Shown piece after piece: positions 53,102-58,647 of a stretch of 64,000 bases of DNA. Each line of letters begins with the position of its first letter. The first letter of the stretch is position 1. A program made the position numbers and the translations under genes. Source of the stretch: an uncultured Eubacteriales bacterium (GTDB taxonomy: Bacteria; Bacillota; Clostridia; Oscillospirales; CAG-272); NCBI GenBank assembly GCA_905201895.1, contig CAJKPX010000007.1, positions 1 through 64,000 on the forward strand. Reading direction: 5' to 3'. Under the pieces are notes generated by a model, which saw nothing but the letters and a program-made list of their open reading frames with translations, made no database searches and was not told where the DNA came from.

Positions 53102-53225
53102 ATTCGTCCCTCCCCTGACCGGAGAAATCCGCGATGCCCGCCTCGACATCCTCGCGCCGCCAATCGCAATCCGCTCCGATGAGCATTGCGATGAGGTTAA
53201 ATAAGAAATTCAACACCTTTTTCAT
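53091..53225 (-). CDS. 44-aa membrane micro-protein, DFSGQG family
   Basis: Start ATG at 53225 after AAGGAGGATACT. Hydrophobic helix (KKVLNFLFNLIAMLIGAD), CDW, a charged loop, then GIADFSGQGRDEYGK. Same family as the 38-aa protein of the moron cassette at 41325-41441. Expressed early after induction from the Cro promoter. Confidence 0.75.
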   Translation of the reverse strand: MKKVLNFLFNLIAMLIGADCDWRREDVEAGIADFSGQGRDEYGK

Positions 53226-53235
53226 AGTATCCTCC

Positions 53236-53451
53236 TTAACACATCCAGCGCGCGAGCAGGTGGAGGGGAAGCACAAGGCTTCCGCCCATCTTCACCGCAG
53301 GCAACGGATTTTTTTTAGAATTGATTGCATCGCGGATAGCGCACTCGGATCTTCCAAATAATTTTGCTGCCTCTTTCACGGATATTCCAACTCTGTCTGG
53401 GAAATACTCTCTCAAGAGCGCAAGGGCATCACGATATCCTGCCTTCTCCAT
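53236..53451 (-). CDS. Excisionase-like HTH protein
   Basis: 71 aa from the ATG at 53451 (GAGGTGACT upstream, start overlaps the Cro end). ISVKEAAKLFGRSECAIRDAIN is a winged-helix-type HTH as in Xis/MerR-like factors, followed by VKMGGSLVLPLHLLARWM. Position directly after Cro in the first early genes suits an excisionase, though a general regulator is possible. Confidence 0.68.
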   Translation of the reverse strand: MEKAGYRDALALLREYFPDRVGISVKEAAKLFGRSECAIRDAINSKKNPLPAVKMGGSLVLPLHLLARWMC

Positions 53452-53458
53452 AGTCACC

Positions 53459-53686
53459 TCATGCTCTAAAGAGCTTCGCGTTAACGAGCTGATCTGCGGT
53501 AACACCCATGTAGGATGCGAGAGCAAAGAGCTTGTCGATGGGCGGGAGCTTGTCTCCGTTCACAACGTGCGCAAGCATGGTGGTCGAGATTCCGGTCGCA
53601 TCTGCGAGGTCCTTCTGGGTGATTCGCTTGTTCACCAGAAAGCACTTCACATTCTTGCGGAAGTTTTCTCTCTGTTTCTCTGTCAT
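53459..53686 (-). CDS. Cro-like XRE repressor
   Basis: 75 aa; HTH segment QKDLADATGISTTMLAHVVNG (about 23-44). The AGGAGGTAAAC site precedes ATG 53686. It is the first gene behind the strong minus-strand promoter at 53752-53780 and divergent from the S24 repressor, the classical Cro arrangement that commits the phage to lytic growth. Confidence 0.85.
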   Translation of the reverse strand: MTEKQRENFRKNVKCFLVNKRITQKDLADATGISTTMLAHVVNGDKLPPIDKLFALASYMGVTADQLVNAKLFRA

Positions 53687-53751
53687 GTTTACCTCCTTGA
53701 CAAATTTGATTTTTTGTGGTAGAATGGTCTTGTGATTGACCTTGTGACATC

Positions 53752-53780
53752 ATTATACAACACATTTGCCACTTTGTCAA
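53752..53780 (-). promoter_or_regulatory. Early lytic promoter (PR-like)
   Basis: On the minus strand TTGACA (53775-53780) and TATAAT (53752-53757), 17 bp apart, drive the Cro-like gene and the early module. GTGGCAAATGTG at 53761-53772 lies between -35 and -10. Confidence 0.9.
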
Positions 53781-53843
53781 CAACAGTTTTGCCACATTCG
53801 CCACTTTTGTATGGTTGCACAATAATTGGTTGTGGCATTTGTG
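53761..53843. promoter_or_regulatory. Candidate CI/Cro operator cluster
   Basis: Three copies of GTGGC(A/G)(A/T)(A/T)TGTG: minus strand 53761-53772 and 53793-53804, plus strand 53832-53843. The central copies overlap the early promoter; the last is just before the repressor ribosome binding site. Their number and position resemble phage operators. Confidence 0.65.
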
Positions 53844-53870
53844 TTATTTGTGCAAGGAGAACAATAAAAA

Positions 53871-54530
53871 ATGTTTTGGGAAAATTTTTTAACTTTATGT
53901 AGGAATCGAAATGTTTCACCGTCATTCGTTTGCACCACGCTCGGTTTATCCACCACGCTTGTTTCTCGTTGGCGGAACGGATCAATCCCACGAGATATTA
54001 CCTTATTAAAGATAGCGGAGTATTTCGGCGTTCCGACCGATGCGCTCACAATGGAGGACATTGATATTATCAAGGCGGCGGACATCGCCGCTCGGATGAT
54101 CCAAGACCCTTCCCTCGTGGAGCAGATCGAGAATCGGGGCGTGCGCGTTCCCGTGTACGGAAATGTTTCCGCAGGTATCCCGCTTGAAGCCATTACCGAT
54201 ATTGATGACTATGAGGATATCTCGCAGGAGATGGCGGCAAAGGGGGAGTATGCCGCGCTCCGCATTCACGGAGACTCAATGGAGCCTCGCATGAGGGACG
54301 GAGACATTGTCATCGTGAGACTACAAGACACGATCGAGAGCGGTGAAACAGCCATCGTCATGATCAACGGAGGAGATGCCACTTGCAAAAAGATCAAGCG
54401 CACCGAGGACGGCATCATGCTCATCTCGACCAATCCAAAGTATGAGCCCATGTTCTTTACCAACAAGCAGATCGAGGGGCTTCCGATCACGATCTGGGGC
54501 AAGGTTGTCGAGCTCCGCGCAAAGTTTTAA
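53871..54530 (+). CDS. S24-family phage repressor (CI/LexA-like)
   Basis: 219 aa. N-terminal XRE HTH (about 15-50; TTLGLSTTLVSRWRNGS). The C-terminal S24 peptidase domain has Ser136 in HGDSMEP and Lys173 in TCKKI as the predicted dyad, and the autocleavage site Ala101-Gly102 (VSAG). RecA-stimulated self-cleavage would release lysogeny. AAGGAGAAC precedes the ATG. It is divergent from the Cro-like gene with shared operators. Confidence 0.93.
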   Translation: MFWENFLTLCRNRNVSPSFVCTTLGLSTTLVSRWRNGSIPRDITLLKIAEYFGVPTDALTMEDIDIIKAADIAARMIQDPSLVEQIENRGVRVPVYGNVSAGIPLEAITDIDDYEDISQEMAAKGEYAALRIHGDSMEPRMRDGDIVIVRLQDTIESGETAIVMINGGDATCKKIKRTEDGIMLISTNPKYEPMFFTNKQIEGLPITIWGKVVELRAKF

Positions 54531-54538
54531 AAAAGAAA

Positions 54539-54565
54539 ACGCCTCCCCTTTCATCGGGGAGGCGT
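54539..54565 (-). terminator. Terminator of the 50-aa gene
   Basis: ACGCCTCCCC pairs with GGGGAGGCGT around TTTCATC; on the minus strand it is followed by TTTTCTTTTTT. The plus-strand side has no T-run, so it serves the minus-strand gene at 54584. Confidence 0.8.
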
Positions 54566-54583
54566 AGTCGCCTACATCATTAT

Positions 54584-54736
54584 TTAGACATGGATCAAGG
54601 TCTGTTTTCGTTCCTCCGGAGGCAATATCTGGAAAAGAAGGGCTTCGATAAACCGCAGAACCTTTGTATCTGCAATCTTGTCGACGTAGTTATGGATCGT
54701 GTCTCTTCTGCAAGCGAGATTGTCTTCGGTGGTCAT
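54584..54736 (-). CDS. 50-aa helical protein
   Basis: Start ATG at 54736 with AGGAGAATAAAG. MTTEDNLACRRDT then YVDKIADTKVLRFIEALLFQIL. A minus-strand gene inside the plus-strand lysogeny region with its own promoter and terminator. No family recognised. Confidence 0.5.
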   Translation of the reverse strand: MTTEDNLACRRDTIHNYVDKIADTKVLRFIEALLFQILPPEERKQTLIHV

Positions 54737-54786
54737 GTCTTTATTCTCCTGTGTAGGTAAGTTTCCGAGGTTTTCTCGGTAGTTAA

Positions 54787-54815
54787 ATTTTAGCACAAAA
54801 TCGTTAATTCTGCAA
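54787..54815 (-). promoter_or_regulatory. Promoter of the 50-aa gene
   Basis: TTGCAG (54810-54815) and TAAAAT (54787-54792) are separated by 17 bp on the minus strand, 51 bp before the ATG at 54736. Confidence 0.65.
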
Positions 54816-54847
54816 GATTCAAATTTGCGAAAAAGAGGTATCAAAAA

Positions 54848-55255
54848 ATGTGGGTTGACAAACTAAAAGAAATCAAAGAGCGCAAAGGAATGACCACAAA
54901 GATGATTGCGCAGAGAGCAAATTTGCCCGAATCTACAGTAAAAAGGATACTGATGGGTGACACGGATGCTCCGCGCGTGGACACTTTGTGCCAAATCGTA
55001 GCCGCGCTCGATAGCACGCTTGACGAGCTCTTTGCGGAGAGCGGAAGTATCCTCGCAAACGAAACCACCATCGCCTTGCAGGAGGAGCGCGACAGACTCC
55101 TTGCAGATCGCGATAGGCTCACCGAGGAGCTTGATATGCTCAAGGCACAGATTGCCTCCCTCATGGCAGAGAAGGAGATTCTGCGCGAGAAGAACGATGC
55201 CCTCAAGGATCAAGTCATTGAATTGCTTTCAAAACATCTTGCAAGCAACGGATAA
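54848..55255 (+). CDS. XRE regulator with coiled-coil tail
   Basis: 135 aa. HTH (about 16-40, TTKMIAQRANLPESTVKRIL) then a coiled coil (about 78-130) of Leu/Glu-rich heptads (EERDRLLADRDRLTEELDML). Short HTH plus coiled coil regulators are frequent in lysogeny modules. It probably dimerises through the tail. First plus-strand gene after the repressor. Confidence 0.78.
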   Translation: MWVDKLKEIKERKGMTTKMIAQRANLPESTVKRILMGDTDAPRVDTLCQIVAALDSTLDELFAESGSILANETTIALQEERDRLLADRDRLTEELDMLKAQIASLMAEKEILREKNDALKDQVIELLSKHLASNG

Positions 55256-55340
55256 AGAAAAAAGTAGCGGAGCTGCAAGCAGATTCGGATTTTCAAAAGA
55301 TGCAAAATTATTATATTAGAAAGAATGGGTGAGGTGGAAA

Positions 55341-55733
55341 ATGAACACAAAAAATCAAATTCAGGAGGATATTAAAAACAAAGGAAGAACCGATGCAGAT
55401 GTCATCAAGTTAGACTCTCGGAACAAGGCAAATAGATACGCGGATCTTGCTCGTGCTCAAAGCGCAGGGCAGATTTCCGACCTTCAAAGGCATGTAAAAT
55501 TCATCTTGATCCCCGCCCAGCGAGAGCCCGACATTAGAGGCGTTCGCGGTGGTATCACGAGAGGTAAGCTTCTTGAGAAGGAATGCGCTTACTACGCCGA
55601 CTTCGTATACATCGACAAATACGGCAGACGAATTGTGGAGGATGCGCAATCTCCTGCCACACGGACAGAGGCGTATCAAATCAAGAAGAAGCTTATGCTA
55701 TACGTTCACCACATAATTATTAAAGAAGTTTAG
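55341..55733 (+). CDS. DUF1064 paralogue lacking catalytic residues
   Basis: 130 aa from the ATG at 55341. It shares over 90 residues almost identical to the early DUF1064 protein (QISDLQRxVKFxLIP, REPDIRGVRGGIT, LLEKECAYYADFVY). Two predicted catalytic positions differ: the helix Glu in HEAQRY is NKANRY (Glu to Lys), and VEDTKS is VEDAQS (Lys to Gln), while the Asp in ADF remains. The N-terminal segment is also replaced. It lies in the plus-strand lysogeny operon, not the early module. The end codons AAAGAAGTT no longer form the ribosome binding site used by the original. Confidence 0.78.
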   Translation: MNTKNQIQEDIKNKGRTDADVIKLDSRNKANRYADLARAQSAGQISDLQRHVKFILIPAQREPDIRGVRGGITRGKLLEKECAYYADFVYIDKYGRRIVEDAQSPATRTEAYQIKKKLMLYVHHIIIKEV

Positions 55734-55769
55734 AGACACAATAAATACATTTAAAAAAGGAGTAACTTT

Positions 55770-56213
55770 ATGTGGGTTTTTATTGTTATTGCTATTGTTG
55801 CGCTCCTATTGCTACTGCTATCTAAACATAATCAAGGCAAACAAAAGGATTCTGTCCTTACAAATTCATTTCAGAAGACAGAAATCATGAACCGAGTAAT
55901 TAAATGCGAAACAAGCAATGACCCAAATCTTTCAGAAGAACGCTATAAATTGTACAATTTCTTGAAAAACTACAGTGAAATATTTGAGGGAGCGTTTTCA
56001 GAGTTAACATTCACCCAATTTTCAAATGCAATCGACTTTATGAAAGCACAAGGTTTTTTATATAGTTCGCACGGAGACTACCTTCCTATAGCATCTTTTT
56101 GCTTTGTTCATCCTCTTGCTTTTGCATCTTCATTCTTTAGTAATTCAAATAATAACAATATAACATGGGAAGAGACAGCGAAAAACATCCTATGGTATTT
56201 TGAAAATAATTGA
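55770..56213 (+). CDS. Membrane-anchored hypothetical protein
   Basis: 147 aa. An N-terminal transmembrane helix (MWVFIVIAIVALLLLLLSK) is followed by a basic stop-transfer KHNQGKQK, so the rest is probably cytoplasmic. The domain ends in Asn repeats. It has an AAAAGGAG site and lies just before the integrase in the lysogeny module; an immunity or superinfection role is plausible but not shown. Confidence 0.55.
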   Translation: MWVFIVIAIVALLLLLLSKHNQGKQKDSVLTNSFQKTEIMNRVIKCETSNDPNLSEERYKLYNFLKNYSEIFEGAFSELTFTQFSNAIDFMKAQGFLYSSHGDYLPIASFCFVHPLAFASSFFSNSNNNNITWEETAKNILWYFENN

Positions 56214-56229
56214 TTGATTGGTGGATGAA

Positions 56230-57273
56230 ATGGCACAGAGATCAACAAAGCGCAACGATGGACGGCTTGTCCGTGCCATCACAGACCCTCGCACAGGTAA
56301 GCGCAAATATTTCTACGGCGCGACCGAGAGAGAAATAAACAAAAAAATAATGGAGTACACCGCCAAGATCGAGAGCGGCAGACCCTTCAGAGAGGTCGCA
56401 GAGGAGTGGTGGGAGGCTTCAAAGGATGGCTTGGCATACCAAACCATAAAGGTGTATAAGCCTGCCCTGGAGAGAGCCGTGGAGGCTCTCGGTGATATGT
56501 CCATCCGTGACATCAAGCCGAGGGATATAAGCGCACTTCTCCAACGGATGGCAAAGGCGGATTATGCCCTCAAGACCGTTGCCAATCAACGGACCGTTAT
56601 CAATCAGGTGTTCCGCCATGCTATCCTTGAGTGTGACATCGAGGTTAATCCATGCGCATCCGTCCCCACGCCAAAGAACCTAAAAAAGGTGCGAAGGGAT
56701 GCCGCCACCACAACGGACGAGGATATCGTGCGAGAGCATCGTGACCTTTGGGCTTTTCCTTACATCGCTCTGATGACCGGAATGCGCAAGGGAGAGATCC
56801 TTGCGCTCCAATGGAAAGACATTGACTTTGATGAGGATGTCATCCACGTCACCAAATCGGTGGGACATCAAGGTGACAGACCATTCATCAAAGAGCCAAA
56901 GACAGAGGCAGGGACTCGCATAGTCCCACTCTTGGCGGATCTAAAAGAATTCCTTCTCACATTCAAAAAGAGAAGGGCAGAGCACTACATCATATCAGAT
57001 GACGGAAAGACTCCTCTAACCAACAGAAGATATCTCACCTTGTCAAAGCATTTTAAGGAGCAGACGGGCGTGGAATGCACGGCGCATCAATTGCGCCACT
57101 CGTTTGCCACGATAGCCTTTGAGAACGATGTTGATGCCAAATCGATACAAGAAATCATCGGTCACAAGCAGCTATCAACCACCATGGATATCTATGCGGA
57201 TTTCCGCGAACAATCCGTAAAAAAGGCGGCGGAAAAGCTCAACAAATCCTCGTTGTCAACGCCAAAAAAATAG
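56230..57273 (+). CDS. int: Tyrosine integrase
   Basis: 347 aa from the ATG at 56230. N-terminal arm-binding domain (TDPRTGKRKYFYGATEREI), core-binding SAM-like domain (about 60-150), and a catalytic domain with Arg in TGMRKGE, HQLRHSF (His-x-x-Arg), GHKQLSTT and the nucleophilic Tyr in DIYADF. It mediates insertion at the tRNA-Ser site; attR is 97 bp downstream. The duplicated TTGTCA arm sites suit such an enzyme. Confidence 0.95.
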   Translation: MAQRSTKRNDGRLVRAITDPRTGKRKYFYGATEREINKKIMEYTAKIESGRPFREVAEEWWEASKDGLAYQTIKVYKPALERAVEALGDMSIRDIKPRDISALLQRMAKADYALKTVANQRTVINQVFRHAILECDIEVNPCASVPTPKNLKKVRRDAATTTDEDIVREHRDLWAFPYIALMTGMRKGEILALQWKDIDFDEDVIHVTKSVGHQGDRPFIKEPKTEAGTRIVPLLADLKEFLLTFKKRRAEHYIISDDGKTPLTNRRYLTLSKHFKEQTGVECTAHQLRHSFATIAFENDVDAKSIQEIIGHKQLSTTMDIYADFREQSVKKAAEKLNKSSLSTPKK

Positions 57274-57289
57274 ACAAAAAAGGCGGTTT

Positions 57290-57308
57290 TGTTGTCAAAG
57301 TGTTGTCA
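57290..57308. other. Candidate integrase arm-type site (right)
   Basis: TGTTGTCAAAGTGTTGTCA matches the left arm site (12624-12642) at 18 of 19 positions and lies between the integrase stop and attR; a further TTGTCAA occurs at 57253-57259. Confidence 0.6.
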
Positions 57309-57370
57309 GAGGAAAAAGGTCAAAAAATCCCTACTATATATATTATATAGTTTCAACAATTGCAAGAGAT

Positions 57371-57397
57371 TTCAAATCTCTCCTTCTCCGCCAAAAA
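57371..57397. other. attR core (27 bp)
   Basis: Identical to the attL core at 12453-12479. The flanking base before it differs from attL (AGAT versus AGAG). Confidence 0.93.
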
Positions 57398-57434
57398 AGA
57401 TAGGTATCACCTTGCGTGATACCTATCTTTTTTT
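57397..57434 (+). terminator. Displaced native terminator of tRNA-Ser
   Basis: AAGATAGGTATCAC pairs with GTGATACCTATCTT around CTTGC, followed by TTTTTT. It begins at the end of attR, as the original tRNA terminator would after excision. It is about 45 kb from its tRNA in the lysogen. Confidence 0.85.
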
Positions 57435-57450
57435 GACAGAAAAAGCATAC

Positions 57451-57544
57451 GATGCAGAGCTCCGCAAATTGACGCTTGCGACAATTTGCCAAGAGCGTGC
57501 GCAGAGCAGGAACAGGCGACCTTGCACAGCATTTCCGCGCACGC
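57451..57544 (+). repeat. Structured intergenic repeat, copy A
   Basis: Starts with GATGCAGAGCTCCGCAAA and contains TTGCCAAGAGCGTGC and ACAGCAT...CGCGCACGC, shared with copy B at 58264-58355. GCTC and GAGC, GCAAATTG and CAATTTGC, and CGC/GCG pair into one long hairpin. It follows a terminator hairpin directly. Confidence 0.75.
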
Positions 57545-57554
57545 TTGAGTTCGT

Positions 57555-57576
57555 AAATCTCTCCTTCTCCGCCAAA
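57555..57576. other. Third partial att copy
   Basis: AAATCTCTCCTTCTCCGCCAAA, 22 bp, matches the core of attL/attR and is preceded by GAGTTCGT, like the T-arm of the tRNA. A terminator-like hairpin (CGCAATTCC...GGGATTGCG with T-run, 57583-57615) follows. It looks like the scar of an earlier integration at this tRNA. Confidence 0.72.
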
Positions 57577-57604
57577 CAAAAACCGCAATTCCGATACAAA
57601 GGGA

Positions 57605-57633
57605 TTGCGTTTTTTGTATTTATGTGGTATAAT
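57605..57633 (+). promoter_or_regulatory. Promoter of the HExxH gene
   Basis: TTGCGT (57605-57610), 17 bp, TATAAT (57628-57633). The -35 overlaps the stem of the preceding hairpin. Confidence 0.7.
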
Positions 57634-57673
57634 AACATAATAATAATCAGTTGCGACGAAAGGAGGATACTTT

Positions 57674-58177
57674 ATGGCAAAACAATTTTTATGGATAACG
57701 AACACAGAAGAAAACATACGGTTTTATCGTGATTCCTCCCCTAAGTCCAACCTTTCGCTTCATTTTGCATCTGCTATTGATTGCGACACAAAGAAAAACA
57801 TTTGCAGATTTGTTCGCTATTTAAGGAAAGAGTTTTTCTTCCCGATAAGATGCAATGTTTATTTTTGCAATCAAGAGAAGTTTCATTCCTCAAAGGGAGG
57901 TTATTGTTACGGCATCTTTTACTCTAATGAGGAAAGCACCGGGCGCATTTATCCGCAGATATACATACCTGCAAATATGGATTTGTTTTCCGTTTATCAT
58001 TCGCTCTCGCACGAGCTAACACATTATTTTCAGTGGTACTTTTTAGACGATAATAAAAAAGGGGACCGTTCGCTTGAAATCCAAGCGTCAAAATATGCGA
58101 CTCGAATTTTAGAAGAATATTGTAACTACCGCTGTAAAGAGCCCGACAGTTCTTGCAAATCTTGCCACGGACAATAA
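57674..58177 (+). CDS. Small HExxH metallopeptidase-like protein
   Basis: 167 aa, start ATG at 57674 after GAAAGGAGGAT. SLSHELTHYFQW (HELTH, about 113-117) is a zinc-binding motif, and the downstream EIQASKYATRI provides a likely third ligand Glu. The Cys-rich end (CNYRCKEPDSSCKSC) is unusual. It resembles small intracellular HExxH peptidases of ImmA type only in motif. It is immediately right of the prophage and could be cargo of an earlier integration. Confidence 0.65.
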   Translation: MAKQFLWITNTEENIRFYRDSSPKSNLSLHFASAIDCDTKKNICRFVRYLRKEFFFPIRCNVYFCNQEKFHSSKGGYCYGIFYSNEESTGRIYPQIYIPANMDLFSVYHSLSHELTHYFQWYFLDDNKKGDRSLEIQASKYATRILEEYCNYRCKEPDSSCKSCHGQ

Positions 58178-58210
58178 TTTTGTATCAAAATTACAGTCAT
58201 TAGCCAAGGA

Positions 58211-58246
58211 ATGAAGGTGTTACCGCTAGGTGACACCTTCATTTTT
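58211..58246 (+). terminator. Terminator after the HExxH gene
   Basis: ATGAAGGTGTTACC pairs with GGTGACACCTTCAT around GCTA, followed by TTTTTT. Directly precedes repeat copy B, as the tRNA terminator precedes copy A. Confidence 0.85.
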
Positions 58247-58263
58247 TCGTGGTAAAAGTGCAT

Positions 58264-58355
58264 GATGCAGAGCTCCGCAAAAGCCGCTAAAGGCGGCGTT
58301 GCCAGAGCGTGCTCAGAAATTGAGTAAAGGGCTACAACAGCATAACAGCGCACGC
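58264..58355 (+). repeat. Structured intergenic repeat, copy B
   Basis: Shares GATGCAGAGCTCCGCAAA, TTGCCAGAGCGTGCTCAG and ACAGCATAACAGCGCACGC with copy A. GCTC/GAGC and GCAA/TTGC pair as in copy A, but the apical stem is GCCGC/GCGGC instead of AAATTG/CAATTT. Confidence 0.75.
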
Positions 58356-58394
58356 CGAAGTCCATAAACTCTTCTTGGTTTATCCCCTTTTCGC

Positions 58395-58482
58395 CATACT
58401 CTGCCACCGTCAAGCCACTTTTCCTCCCCTTTGTACCACACTCCGCCACCGTCAATCACTCTCTGCCGCCGTCGGTCACTTT
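58395..58482. repeat. Degenerate tandem repeats
   Basis: Three degenerate units of the form CTCTGCCRCCGTC(A/G)RTCACT, with CCCCTTT spacers. The interval to 58647 is otherwise non-coding and C/T-rich, with no clear promoter. Confidence 0.6.
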
Positions 58483-58647
58483 TTTGACATCTTGCACCAC
58501 TTTTTTCCACCCCTCACCCCTTTTTCACCCCTCTTTTTTGAAATTTCACCCCTACGGGGTGGAGCAAAAATCGGGACGGTTATGATAAAATGATATCAGC
58601 AAAGAAGTTTGCCCAGATTCATTCTTGATTTGAAAGGAGCTTGTAAG

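Larger units (their letters stand above)
12453..57397. mobile_element. Integrated temperate phage, about 45 kb
   Basis: Bounded by 27-bp direct repeats, one forming the 3' end of tRNA-Ser. It holds a tyrosine integrase beside the right repeat, S24 repressor and Cro, early recombination/replication genes, terminase, portal, capsid and tail genes. Module order is int-lysogeny / early / moron cassette / packaging-head-tail. A head-tail adaptor and nozzle pair are present without a tape measure protein, which suggests a short tail. All structural genes appear intact; one early gene is frameshifted. Confidence 0.95.

Noticed and set aside
57343..57717. Minus-strand frames across the intergenic repeats (also 58126-58455)
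   Set aside because: Their similarity to each other follows from the DNA repeats and hairpins; no ribosome binding site and no domain.
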